A DNA stretch of 18,855 bases from an uncultured Bacteroidales bacterium (GCA_937916355.1 CALFTM010000033.1:1-18855); one strand, 5' to 3'. Positions 1-8,376 are shown, counted from the stretch's first letter. A program made the numbers and translations. The notes: generated by a model not told the origin, from the letters alone.

Positions 1-1149
1 AGCAACAGCACCTTCAACAACAATATCACAAGCAACAGGAGCGCCATAGAGGTCATACAATACCAAATCCTCGAAAGCACAATCTGCATCAGCGGTCAAT
101 GTAATCTGGTTAGTAGCAGCGAAGTGGATAGCTGCAGATTTGAAATTACCTGAGGTAACAGCTACTTCGTAAGGCATAGCAGGAATCTCACGGATAAACC
201 ATGCAGAACAGCCATCAAGTCCACCAGGATAAGGCACAAGTCTTGAAGAAATGCCCCAAGTACCGCCATAAGCGCCCTTGCCTGTACCAGCATTACCACT
301 ATTGTGGTCACCGCAGTGAAGTTGACTACCCTTGACCATAATGTTCCACTGACCACGGCCCAAAGTTTTCAATTTCACAGTATCAGAGGGAACCTTTGTC
401 AATTTGAGAGTTTTCGGATCTCCTACAAAAGCACTGTCAACATAGAGACCAGTCTTCACATGCTTCAACTTATAGCTGTAGATGAACTTATCAACATTGT
501 CACCATCTTGAACAGAGTGCACATAGCCTTCCTCGTCCAAATAGGGCTCGAACATGAACTCCTGCTCCAAAGCATCAGCTGTAACATCTGACCACCAGAG
601 AGTAGTATCAGCTGCGTGCAAGGTGATAGCCTTTTCAACCTGTTGCTTCTCCAAGAAACCGGGGAAAGCAGAGATGAGACGATACTTCTTACCTTCTACG
701 GGGAGGTTGATGGTCGGGTCGAAGCTGTTATTATAAATTTCTATCTGCGCCTCGAGCTCTTCTCTCATTTCTGCACACTCAGTCTCTGTAGGATAGTTAT
801 CCAAAGCAACCTCAATCTCAGCGATCAAGCCAGTCAAGAAGCTATAGTCAGCCTCATAGAAACCAACCTCGCTGTTAGAATATGCTTCGTAAGCATTTGC
901 CTCGTTAAGCTTAGCCTGCAAAGCATCGCGCTCAGGCATAGGAACAGATACCACCATCTCAGCAGGGAACTGATGATTTTGACCTGTACCACGAGACACA
1001 ATCTTGAAGCTAAATGCATCGTAACCACCTTCGGGGAGTGTCACCTTAATAGAGTGGTCACCAGCAGGGATGTTAGCCCATGCAGAGTGGAAGAAGGTAT
1101 TAGCCGCGCCATCGATAAGGGCTCCGAGTCCCTGACCATCCTGTGCATT
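1..1149 (-). CDS. Partial secreted surface-type protein, F5/8 (discoidin)-like, truncated at both ends
   Basis: The minus strand is open without a stop for 383 codons, from about 1149 to the window edge. There is no plausible start at the upstream end; the first in-frame Met lies about 75 codons in. The first 75 residues resemble an F5/8 type C or discoidin-like carbohydrate-binding module, with NAQDGQG, then LIDGAANTFFHSAW, then a strand ending FKIVSRGTG. A roughly 50-residue helical, acidic linker follows. After it comes a beta-rich stretch (YRLISAFPGFLEKQ, TLWWSDV, KLKHVKTGLYVDSA) of the kind seen in large secreted Bacteroidales proteins with trefoil-like repeats. By hand count about ten of some thirty leucine codons are CTC, a codon I do not find in the adjacent frdA, so this piece probably comes from another genome or distant locus. 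The exact family is not recognised; secretion is inferred from domain style because no signal peptide is in view. Confidence 0.7.
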
Positions 1150-2926
1150 AGGATTCAATGTATTGAACTTCTGTATTCAAGATTCTCCTCGTCGTGCTCA
1201 CTCTATTGCAGCACAAGGAGGTATCAATGCAGCAAAGAATTATCAAAATGATGGTGACTCGGTTTACCGTTTGTTCTATGATACAATCAAGGGTGGAGAC
1301 TATCGTGCTCGTGAAGCAAACGTTTATCGTTTGGCAGAGGTTTCTAACAGCATTATCGATCAATGTGTTGCGCAAGGTGTACCTTTCGCTCGCGAGTATG
1401 GAGGTTTGTTGGATAACCGTTCTTTCGGTGGCGCGCAAGTGTCTCGTACTTTCTACGCTAAAGGACAAACCGGTCAACAACTTTTGTTGGGTGCATACTC
1501 TGCGTTGAGTAGAGAGGTTAACAGAGGTTCTGTTAAGTTGTACACTCGCTACGAAATGTTGGATGTTGTTATCATCGAAGGTCGTGCTCGTGGTATCATC
1601 GCTCGTAACTTGGTAACCGGTGAAATCGAAAGATTCTTCGGACACGCAGTAGTTTTGGGAACAGGTGGATATGGTAACACATTCTTCTTGTCAACTAATG
1701 CAATGGGTTCTAACGGATCGGCTGCCATCCAAGTATATAAGAAAGGTGCTTATTTTGCTAACCCATGTTACGCACAAATTCACCCAACATGTATTCCTGT
1801 TCATGGTGATATTCAATCTAAATTGACTTTGATGTCTGAGTCATTGCGTAATGATGGACGTATCTGGGTTCCTAAGAAGAAAGAGGATGCAGAAGCATTG
1901 CAAAAAGGAAGAAAAACTGCAAACGATATACCTGATGAGGATCGCGACTTCTATTTGGAGAGACGTTATCCTGCATTCGGAAACTTGGTGCCTCGTGACG
2001 TGGCTTCTCGTGCGGCAAAAGAGCGTTGCGATGCCGGATATGGTGTGAACACTACCGGTTTGGCAGTATTCTTGGATTTCAAGTATGCTATCCAACGTTT
2101 AGGTAAAGATGTTGTTGCTGCTCGTTATGGAAACTTGTTCCAAATGTATGAGAAAATCACAGACCAAAATCCATACGAAACTCCAATGATGATTTATCCT
2201 GCTATCCACTATACAATGGGAGGATTGTGGGTTGACTATGAATTGCAGACTTCAATCAAAGGTTTGTTTGCAATCGGAGAGGCAAACTTCTCAGACCACG
2301 GAGCAAACCGTTTGGGTGCATCAGCCTTGATGCAAGGTTTGGCTGATGGATATTTTGTATTGCCATATACTATCCAAAATTACTTGGCAGACCAAATTCA
2401 AGTGCCTCGTATGAGTACAGATTTGCCTGAATTCCAAGAAGCAGAAAAAGGTGTTAACGATAAGATAGCTAAGTTGATGTCTATCAAAGGTAAACGCTCT
2501 GTTGATTCTATTCATAAGGAATTGGGTCTTGTTATGTGGGATTTCGTTGGTATGGCTCGTACGAAAGAGTCTTTGGAAACTGCAATGAACAAGATTAAAG
2601 CTTTGAAAAAAGAGTTCTGGTCAAATGTGTTTATTCCGGGAGAAGCAAATTCTTTGAATACGGAGTTGGAAAAAGCACTTCGTTTGTCTGACTTCTTGGA
2701 AATTGGCTATTTGATGGCTATTGACGCTTACAATCGTGAGGAGTCTTGCGGTGGTCACTTCCGTTCTGAGTATCAAACAGAAGAGGGAGAGGCATTGCGT
2801 CAGGATGATAAATTCTCATACGTTGCTTGCTGGCACTATCAAGGTGAGGATAAAGATCCTGAATTGCTTAAAGAGCCGTTGGATTATGAATTTACTGAAC
2901 GTAAAACCCGTAACTATAAAGAGTAA
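1148..2926 (+). CDS. frdA: Fumarate reductase/succinate dehydrogenase flavoprotein subunit, 5'-truncated
   Basis: FrdA is the FAD-bearing catalytic subunit that interconverts fumarate and succinate at the cytoplasmic membrane, the end step of anaerobic respiration in Bacteroidales. Numbered from the TTG at 1163, the covalent-FAD histidine lies in RAHSIAAQGG (H13). Active-site signatures follow: HPTCIPVHGD (H207), RDVASR (R278/R283), HYTMGG (H349) and GANRLGASAL (R383). The C-terminus ends RNYKE, as in Bacteroides homologues. Family members run to about 645-650 residues; here homology begins only at LGFNVLNFCIQD, so some 55-60 N-terminal residues with the GxGxxG FAD-binding motif are absent. 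An in-frame TGA lies at 1133-1135. The TTG at 1163 is not a convincing start, since it falls inside a conserved segment. The gene is cut by the junction near 1150 and as written would not give a working enzyme. frdB follows after 5 bases. Confidence 0.96.
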   Translation, partial: LGFNVLNFCIQDSPRRAHSIAAQGGINAAKNYQNDGDSVYRLFYDTIKGGDYRAREANVYRLAEVSNSIIDQCVAQGVPFAREYGGLLDNRSFGGAQVSRTFYAKGQTGQQLLLGAYSALSREVNRGSVKLYTRYEMLDVVIIEGRARGIIARNLVTGEIERFFGHAVVLGTGGYGNTFFLSTNAMGSNGSAAIQVYKKGAYFANPCYAQIHPTCIPVHGDIQSKLTLMSESLRNDGRIWVPKKKEDAEALQKGRKTANDIPDEDRDFYLERRYPAFGNLVPRDVASRAAKERCDAGYGVNTTGLAVFLDFKYAIQRLGKDVVAARYGNLFQMYEKITDQNPYETPMMIYPAIHYTMGGLWVDYELQTSIKGLFAIGEANFSDHGANRLGASALMQGLADGYFVLPYTIQNYLADQIQVPRMSTDLPEFQEAEKGVNDKIAKLMSIKGKRSVDSIHKELGLVMWDFVGMARTKESLETAMNKIKALKKEFWSNVFIPGEANSLNTELEKALRLSDFLEIGYLMAIDAYNREESCGGHFRSEYQTEEGEALRQDDKFSYVACWHYQGEDKDPELLKEPLDYEFTERKTRNYKE

Positions 2927-2931
2927 TTTAT

Positions 2932-3687
2932 ATGGAAAATACAATAAATATCACGCTGAAAGTTTGGCGTCAAAGAGGTCCTAAAGAGAAAGGATTTTTT
3001 GAAACATTTGATTTGAAGAACATCTCAACAGATATGTCATTCTTGGAAATGATGGATGTGTTGAATGAGCAACTTGTTGCAGAGGGTAAAGAACCGGTAG
3101 TGTTCGACCACGATTGTCGTGAGGGTATCTGCGGTATGTGTTCTATGTTTATCAATGGTCACCCTCATGGTCCGGACGAGGATGTAACTACTTGTCAGTT
3201 GCACATGAGAAAATTCAAAGATGGAGAGACTATCACAGTTGAACCTTGGCGTTCAGCAGGTTTCCCTGTAATTCGCGACTTGATGGTTGATCGTAATGCT
3301 TTTGATAAAATCATGCAAGCCGGTGGTTATGTTTCTGTAAATACCGGAGGAATCCCTGATGCTAACGCAATTCCTATTCCAAAACCAATCGCTGATGAGG
3401 CTATGGATGCTGCTTCTTGTATTGGTTGTGGTGCTTGTGTAGCTGCATGTAAGAATGGTTCTGCTATGTTGTTCGTTTCTGCAAAGGTTTCTCAATTGGC
3501 ATTGTTGCCTCAAGGTAAAGTGGAGGCTGCTGCTCGTGCGAAGAAGATGGTGGCTAAGATGGATGAACTTGGTTTTGGAAACTGTACTAACACTCGTGCT
3601 TGTGAAGCAGAGTGCCCTAAGAACGTTTCTATCACTAATATCGCAAGATTGAACCGCGAGTTCTTGTGCGCTAAAATTAAAGATTAA
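2932..3687 (+). CDS. frdB: Fumarate reductase/succinate dehydrogenase iron-sulfur subunit
   Basis: FrdB passes electrons between the membrane quinone side and the FAD of FrdA. The 251-residue protein is full length for the Bacteroidales type. The N-terminal ferredoxin-like domain has the [2Fe-2S] ligand pattern C62, C67, C70 and C88 (CREGICGMC and then TTC). The C-terminal domain has CIGCGACVAAC (C163, C166, C169, C173) plus C218, C224 and C228 in CTNTRACEAECPK, ligating the [4Fe-4S] and [3Fe-4S] clusters. The ATG lies 5 bases after the frdA stop, so the two are certainly cotranscribed. The cytochrome b subunit gene (frdC) usually precedes frdA in this group; it is missing here because the sequence upstream of frdA has been replaced. 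A terminator hairpin follows at 3760-3803. Confidence 0.97.
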   Translation: MENTINITLKVWRQRGPKEKGFFETFDLKNISTDMSFLEMMDVLNEQLVAEGKEPVVFDHDCREGICGMCSMFINGHPHGPDEDVTTCQLHMRKFKDGETITVEPWRSAGFPVIRDLMVDRNAFDKIMQAGGYVSVNTGGIPDANAIPIPKPIADEAMDAASCIGCGACVAACKNGSAMLFVSAKVSQLALLPQGKVEAAARAKKMVAKMDELGFGNCTNTRACEAECPKNVSITNIARLNREFLCAKIKD

Positions 3688-3759
3688 TTTAATTTCCGAT
3701 TTTTTCGTGTAAGTCACAAGTTGGTGTGCTTGCCGAGAAAAGATGGATGCAAATAATGG

Positions 3760-3803
3760 GTGAGCCTGTTTGGGAATTTTTTTCTACAACAGACTCACTT
3801 TTT
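3760..3803 (+). terminator. Rho-independent terminator after frdB
   Basis: An 11-base arm (GTGAGCCTGTT, 3760-3770) pairs with AACAGACTCAC (3788-3798) with one C/A mismatch. The 17-base loop is T-rich, and a run of five T follows directly. The hairpin sits 72 bases past the frdB stop and ends the frd operon. Confidence 0.75.
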
Positions 3804-3828
3804 GTTAATACCTTTATAACTGTAACTT

Positions 3829-4302
3829 ATGGAAGTTGAAAATAATTTGATTGATTCTGTTGATAATAGAGAGCCGGTAGCTTCGTCTCAATCACGTTTT
3901 AATATAAGTGATAATTTGTCCGGGAATTTGAAAGAAATGTCTAAATGGATTCGTCGCTTGCTTATCTTAACGGCAATTTTTATGGGGATATGGGTTTTGT
4001 GCCTGCTTTTTTTCCATTTTGCTATGCCGGAGGTGTTATCTTTTTTACCCGTAACGCTTTTATTGCTCTCGTTTCCTATGTTGTTGCTAATCATCTGTTT
4101 AGGAATTTTAGTATTTATCTTGCTAAAACTGTGGAATGGACAAAAATATATTCAAGAATCGCTACAAAAGCAGAATGAAGATTTGCTTTACAAAGGGGCT
4201 TCCAATTTAATGCAATATTGGAAATACACTTTTTACATGCAAGTTGTTGCCATCGTATTGATGTTCATTGGTTTTGTAATTGGACTTCTGATCGCATTGT
4301 GA
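3829..4302 (+). CDS. Small multi-pass membrane protein, DUF5362-like
   Basis: This is a 157-residue protein of unknown function. The first 40 residues are polar and presumably cytoplasmic. A hydrophobic helix follows at about 43-63, then a long hydrophobic stretch at about 68-103 that can hold one or two helices, and a last helix at about 133-155. A charged amphipathic loop of about 30 residues (NGQKYIQESLQKQNEDLLYKG, then LMQYWKYTF) lies before the last helix. This layout, short helices followed by a loop ending in an aromatic 'YWKY' just before the final membrane helix, resembles the DUF5362-type proteins of Bacteroidetes; that family assignment is from memory of the pattern. The next gene has the same architecture and is a diverged paralogue. 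The gene lies 30 bases after the frdB terminator hairpin and so is probably transcribed separately. Confidence 0.75.
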   Translation: MEVENNLIDSVDNREPVASSQSRFNISDNLSGNLKEMSKWIRRLLILTAIFMGIWVLCLLFFHFAMPEVLSFLPVTLLLLSFPMLLLIICLGILVFILLKLWNGQKYIQESLQKQNEDLLYKGASNLMQYWKYTFYMQVVAIVLMFIGFVIGLLIAL

Positions 4303-4385
4303 TAGTTTCATTTTTTTAGAACTTACCTTTTATAAATTTCACGAAGTAGTCATAATATTTCAAGTCTCTTAAAATATAAATAGTT

Positions 4386-4919
4386 ATGAATAATTTGGAA
4401 GAAAATAATATGCAAAATAGTGATTGTGTGTCACCAATTGAAAATGACGAGGTTCTAACTCATCCCATAGATAATGAGTTGAATGATGAAGTAGAGGCAG
4501 TTAATCCATTTGTCCTCGAAGAGAGATTTCTTTCTATTTGGGAATCAATGAGTAAGTATATGAAGAATTATCTTTATATCAATTTATTCTACTTGTTTCT
4601 ATGTTTGTCTTTCAGCGTCTTTGTTCTTCTATTTTTACCATCGTTACCTCTTTTTGATTGTGTTATAGGGGGAGACATTTTTTCTTTTTTAATTGTGGTT
4701 GCGTTGCTTGCCTATCCGTTATACGCTCTTTGGAAGTCGAGTCGGAATCTGAAATTAAGTGTTAAGAATTTAGATGAAGGTAAATTGGCAGAAGCAATTC
4801 GTTATCAAAAAGATTTTTGGAAATACCTTTTTTTAACCTGTGCAGTGTGTATTGGGTTTGTTTTATTTGTTATGGTAATACTGTTTGCGTTTTTTCTTGT
4901 ATGTGCATCCAGGTTATAA
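4386..4919 (+). CDS. Small multi-pass membrane protein, paralogue of the preceding gene
   Basis: This 177-residue protein repeats the plan of its upstream neighbour. It has an acidic polar N-terminus of about 55 residues, a hydrophobic helix at about 62-84, a second at about 95-115, a charged loop (SRNLKLSVKNLDEGKLAEAI), the aromatic stretch KDFWKYLF, and a final helix at about 148-172. Sequence identity to the first copy is low, but the order of segments and the W-K-Y before the last helix match. It is probably a DUF5362-like protein of unknown role. The 83-base gap from the first copy shows no clear terminator, so the two may be cotranscribed. Confidence 0.75.
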   Translation: MNNLEENNMQNSDCVSPIENDEVLTHPIDNELNDEVEAVNPFVLEERFLSIWESMSKYMKNYLYINLFYLFLCLSFSVFVLLFLPSLPLFDCVIGGDIFSFLIVVALLAYPLYALWKSSRNLKLSVKNLDEGKLAEAIRYQKDFWKYLFLTCAVCIGFVLFVMVILFAFFLVCASRL

Positions 4920-4971
4920 GTGCAAATTTCCATAATCTCAAATAAAATTTCAAAATAAGTAAAATTTTTCG

Positions 4972-4979
4972 TACATTTG
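4972..4979 (+). promoter_or_regulatory. Bacteroidetes-type -7 promoter box for gyrB
   Basis: TACATTTG matches the Bacteroidetes -7 consensus TAnnTTTG at all fixed positions and lies 41 bases before the gyrB ATG in an AT-rich stretch. I do not see a good TTTG -33 element at the usual 19-21 base spacing, so the call rests on the -7 box and its position. Confidence 0.6.
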
Positions 4980-5020
4980 CTTATTGTCTAAAAAGATAAG
5001 TTAAGAAAAATTTTTACAAC

Positions 5021-6964
5021 ATGTCTGAGGAAAAAAATTCATATTCCGCCAGTAGTATTCAGGTGTTGGAGGGCTTAGAGGCCGTTCGCAAACGTCCTGC
5101 CATGTATATTGGTGATATTAGCGAAAGAGGTTTGCACCATTTGGTGTATGAGGTTGTCGACAACTCCATCGACGAGGCATTAGCAGGTTATTGTGATCAT
5201 ATTGAGGTGACGATTAACGAAGACAATTCGATTACCGTCGAAGATAACGGACGAGGAATCCCGGTGGATATGCACGAAAAGGAGAAGCGTTCTGCGTTGG
5301 AGGTGGTTATGACTGTGCTTCATGCAGGAGGAAAGTTTGACAAAGGTACTTATAAAGTTTCTGGAGGTCTCCATGGTGTGGGTGTTTCATGTGTTAACGC
5401 CTTATCTACTAAGATGAAGGTGGAAGTCTGCCGAGGAGGAAAGCGTTATCAACAAGAATACGAGTGTGGAAAACCACTCTATAGCGTCAAAGAGCAAGGA
5501 ACAGCAGATAAAACAGGAACTAAGGTTACCTTTTTGCCAGACCGTTCGATTTTCACTGTTTCCGAATATAAATATGACATCTTGGCGGCTCGTCTCCGTG
5601 ATTTAGCCTATTTGAATGCTAAGGTGAGAATCTCGCTCCGTGATATGCGTCCGTTGGAAGATGGAACGTTGCGTTCGGATGTTTTCTATTCAGAGAAAGG
5701 ATTAAGTGAGTTTGTCGAGTATATCGACTCCCTTCGTGAACACCTTATTCCGGACATCATTCACTTGAATACCGACAAGTATGGTACACCTGTTGAGGTG
5801 GCGATGACCTACAATACAGAGTACAAAGAGCATATTCATTCTTATGTGAACAATATCAATACGATAGAGGGGGGTACGCATGTTTCAGGTTTCCGTACCG
5901 CACTGACTCGCACATTGAAGAAGTATGCTGAGGATCAGAAAATTTTAGAAAAAGAAAAGATTGAGATCAGTGGCGACGACTTCCGAGAGGGATTGACTGC
6001 TGTGATTTCTGTTAAAGTTGCAGAACCTCAATTTGAGGGACAGACAAAAACCAAATTGGGTAATGATGAAGTCTCTGGTATTGTTCAACAGGCAGTTGGA
6101 GAGGCACTGACCAATTATTTGGAAGAACATCCGAAAGAGGCTAAACTGATTGTCGACAAGGTTGTGTTGGCAGCTCGTGCGCGTATTGCCGCCGCCAATG
6201 CACGTAAGAATGTGCAACGTAAGTCTCCTTTAGGAGGAGCCGGACTTCCTGGTAAGTTGGCAGATTGTTCCGGTAAAAATCCAGAACTTTGTGAAATATT
6301 CTTGGTCGAGGGAGATTCTGCGGGTGGTACTGCGAAGCAAGGAAGAAATAGAGAATTTCAAGCGATTCTTCCGCTCCGTGGTAAGATTTTGAATGTTGAA
6401 AAAGCAACACAAGACAGGGTGTTCAGTAGTGAGGAGATCCGAAATATCTACACTGCGTTAGGAGTATCCATCGGTACACCAGAAGATGCAAAAGCATTGA
6501 ATTTAGAGAAGTTGCGTTATCATAAGATTATCATCATGACCGATGCCGATGTCGATGGTAGTCATATCGACACTTTGATATTGACCTTTTTCTTCCGTCA
6601 CATGCGTGAGTTGATTGAAAGAGGTTATGTATACATTGCTGCACCACCTTTGTACAAATGCTCAAAAGGTAAAGTCGAAGAGTATTGTTGGAACGACCAA
6701 CAAAAGCAGGCGTTCATTGATCGTTATGGAGGTGAGGCTGGTGAAGGTGGCGTTCGCATCCAACGATACAAAGGTTTGGGAGAGATGGATGAGGTTCAAT
6801 TGCGTGAGACCACCATGGATCCGGAAAAGCGAACCCTTCGTCAAGTGCAAATCGGAAATTTGGCGCAGACGGATTACACCTTCTCTATGTTGATGGGTGA
6901 TGAAGTTGCTCCTCGTCGTCAGTTTATCGAAGATAATGCGACTTATGCGACAATTGACGCATAA
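5021..6964 (+). CDS. gyrB: DNA gyrase subunit B
   Basis: GyrB is the ATPase subunit of DNA gyrase, which introduces negative supercoils together with GyrA. At 647 residues it has the normal length for Bacteroidetes, lacking the large insert of enterobacterial GyrB. The GHKL ATPase site is intact: catalytic E44 and N48 in YEVVDNSIDEAL, D75 in EDNGRGIP, and the lid GGLHGVG at 115-121. The transducer domain follows. The TOPRIM domain carries EGDSAGG (E430) and the Mg-binding DADVDGSH (D508, D510, D512). The C-terminal signature QRYKGLGEMD begins at residue 581. The ATG at 5021 gives the typical MSEE...YSASSIQVLEGLEAVRKRP start. It has its own promoter box, and the DUF1015 gene follows after 64 bases with no terminator seen, so cotranscription is possible. 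Confidence 0.98.
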   Translation: MSEEKNSYSASSIQVLEGLEAVRKRPAMYIGDISERGLHHLVYEVVDNSIDEALAGYCDHIEVTINEDNSITVEDNGRGIPVDMHEKEKRSALEVVMTVLHAGGKFDKGTYKVSGGLHGVGVSCVNALSTKMKVEVCRGGKRYQQEYECGKPLYSVKEQGTADKTGTKVTFLPDRSIFTVSEYKYDILAARLRDLAYLNAKVRISLRDMRPLEDGTLRSDVFYSEKGLSEFVEYIDSLREHLIPDIIHLNTDKYGTPVEVAMTYNTEYKEHIHSYVNNINTIEGGTHVSGFRTALTRTLKKYAEDQKILEKEKIEISGDDFREGLTAVISVKVAEPQFEGQTKTKLGNDEVSGIVQQAVGEALTNYLEEHPKEAKLIVDKVVLAARARIAAANARKNVQRKSPLGGAGLPGKLADCSGKNPELCEIFLVEGDSAGGTAKQGRNREFQAILPLRGKILNVEKATQDRVFSSEEIRNIYTALGVSIGTPEDAKALNLEKLRYHKIIIMTDADVDGSHIDTLILTFFFRHMRELIERGYVYIAAPPLYKCSKGKVEEYCWNDQQKQAFIDRYGGEAGEGGVRIQRYKGLGEMDEVQLRETTMDPEKRTLRQVQIGNLAQTDYTFSMLMGDEVAPRRQFIEDNATYATIDA

Positions 6965-7028
6965 CATTCCGTCGATTCCATAATTTTCAATTATATTACA
7001 GAAATTTTAGAATAAAATTTTAAGAAAA

Positions 7029-8276
7029 ATGGCAGTTGTAAAACCGTTTAAGGGAATACGTCCCCCTAAAAATTTGGTTGAAAAAATAGAGAGTAGACCT
7101 TATGATGTGTTGAATTCGGATGAGGCTCGTGAAGAGGCGGGAGACAATGAAATGTCTCTTTACCGCATCATCAAACCGGAAATAGACTTTCCTGTTGGAA
7201 CCAGTGAATACGACCCTCGTGTGTATGAGAGAGCAGCGGAGAATTTCCAGAAATTCCAAGACAATGGTTGGTTGGTGCAAGACGATAAGGAGATGTATTA
7301 CATCTACGCACAAACCATGAATGGAAAGACACAATATGGTTTGGTGGTTGGTGCTTACGTTGATGATTATATGTCTGGTGCGATTAAGAAACACGAATTG
7401 ACGCGAAGAGACAAGGAAGAGGATAGAATGAAGCATGTTCGCGTGAACAACGCCAATATTGAACCAGTCTTTTTCGCATATCCAGACAATGCGGTTTTGG
7501 ATGCTTTGGTGAAGAAATATACCGCCAAGACTCCTGAATATGATTTCATTGCTCCAATAGATGGTTTTGGACACCAATTTTGGTTGATTGATGACGCAAA
7601 GGATATTGCGACAGTTACTGAAGAGTTCGGAAAAATGGAGTCTTTGTACATTGCCGACGGTCATCACCGCTCAGCTGCAGCAGCTTTGGTGGGGGACGAA
7701 AAGCGTCGACAAAATCCAAATCATAGGGGAGATGAAGAGTACAACTATTTCATGGCTGTGGCATTCCCTGCAAGTCAGTTGACCATTTTGGATTATAACC
7801 GTGTGGTGAAGGATTTGAATGGGTTGAGTAGTGAAGAATTCTTGAATGCGCTCACAAAGAATTTTGTGGTTGAGAAAAAGGGAGAGGCCGAATACAAACC
7901 ACAAGAATTGCATGAGTTCTCTTTGTATTTGGATAACAATTGGTATAGTTTGAAAGCCAAGGAAGGAACTTATAACAACGAAGATCCTATTGGGGTATTG
8001 GACGTAGATATTTCAAGTCGTTTGATTTTGGATGAAATATTGGGAATCAAGGATTTGCGTTCAGATAAACGAATTGATTTTGTTGGTGGTTTGCGTGGAT
8101 TGAAGGAGTTGAAACGCCGTGTGGACAATGGTGAGATGAAAGTTGCTTTGGCACTTTATCCTGTTTCCATGCAACAAATCATGGACATTGCCGATAGTGG
8201 AAATATCATGCCTCCGAAGGCTACTTGGTTTGAACCGAAGTTGCGTTCTGGTTTGGTGATCCATAAGTTGGTTTAG
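7029..8276 (+). CDS. DUF1015 family protein
   Basis: A 415-residue cytoplasmic protein of the DUF1015 family, recognised by its start (VKPFKGIRPPKNLVEKIESRPYDVLN), the segment around YADGHHRSAAA-like IADGHHRS (A209 to R214), and the C-terminal IMPPKATWFEPKLRSGL. Its biochemical function is not established as far as I know. The DGHHR motif resembles the nucleotide-handling motif of the ParB/sulfiredoxin-fold superfamily, and such proteins have been labelled ParB/SpoOJ-like in Bacteroides genomes. In many anaerobes this family sits beside the serine biosynthesis genes serC and serA; that link is absent here. It follows gyrB by 64 bases. An imperfect promoter/terminator region follows its stop. 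Confidence 0.88.
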   Translation: MAVVKPFKGIRPPKNLVEKIESRPYDVLNSDEAREEAGDNEMSLYRIIKPEIDFPVGTSEYDPRVYERAAENFQKFQDNGWLVQDDKEMYYIYAQTMNGKTQYGLVVGAYVDDYMSGAIKKHELTRRDKEEDRMKHVRVNNANIEPVFFAYPDNAVLDALVKKYTAKTPEYDFIAPIDGFGHQFWLIDDAKDIATVTEEFGKMESLYIADGHHRSAAAALVGDEKRRQNPNHRGDEEYNYFMAVAFPASQLTILDYNRVVKDLNGLSSEEFLNALTKNFVVEKKGEAEYKPQELHEFSLYLDNNWYSLKAKEGTYNNEDPIGVLDVDISSRLILDEILGIKDLRSDKRIDFVGGLRGLKELKRRVDNGEMKVALALYPVSMQQIMDIADSGNIMPPKATWFEPKLRSGLVIHKLV

Positions 8277-8296
8277 TATATATACATATATGTTTG
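8268..8296 (+). promoter_or_regulatory. Possible promoter for Rpn copy 1
   Basis: TATGTTTG (8289-8296) is a perfect TAnnTTTG -7 box, with TTG at 8268-8270 spaced 18 bases upstream as a weak -33 element. The last bases of the box overlap the left arm of the hairpin at 8293-8321. No such box is present in front of copy 2. Position and box quality are the only support. Confidence 0.4.
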
Positions 8297-8321
8297 GGAC
8301 GGTGTTATATGCCGTCCCAAA
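8293..8321 (+). terminator. Hairpin terminator after the DUF1015 gene
   Basis: A perfect 10-base inverted repeat, TTTGGGACGG (8293-8302) and CCGTCCCAAA (8312-8321), encloses a 9-base loop 16 bases past the stop. There is no following T-run on the plus strand, so it may be a weak or A/T-flanked terminator, or a regulatory hairpin in the leader of the next gene. Confidence 0.55.
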
Positions 8322-8329
8322 TTAAAAAA

Positions 8330-8346
8330 GGACAATCCACTTGTCC
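8330..8346. promoter_or_regulatory. Short inverted repeat in the Rpn leader, copy 1
   Basis: GGACAA and TTGTCC form perfect 6-base arms around a 5-base spacer, 31 bases before the start codon. A run of seven T begins 8 bases after the right arm. It could be an operator or a small leader hairpin; the same element precedes copy 2. Confidence 0.4.
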
Positions 8347-8376
8347 GCTACCGTTTTTTTGCAATCCAAATAGACT

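Noticed and set aside
1163..1165. TTG as the true start of frdA
   Set aside because: It lies within a segment conserved in full-length FrdA proteins, and homology continues upstream to 1148, so the apparent start only reflects the truncation.
616..1251. Plus-strand ORF of 211 codons, and a smaller one at 304-591, across the first kilobase
   Set aside because: These are out-of-frame readings of the minus-strand surface-protein fragment and, at the end, of frdA; they contain no family motifs and cross the junction.
1148..1645. Minus-strand ORF of 165 codons over frdA
   Set aside because: Antisense shadow of a strongly conserved enzyme; rich in Ser/Thr/Arg as typical of reversed TTG- and GGT-rich coding sequence.
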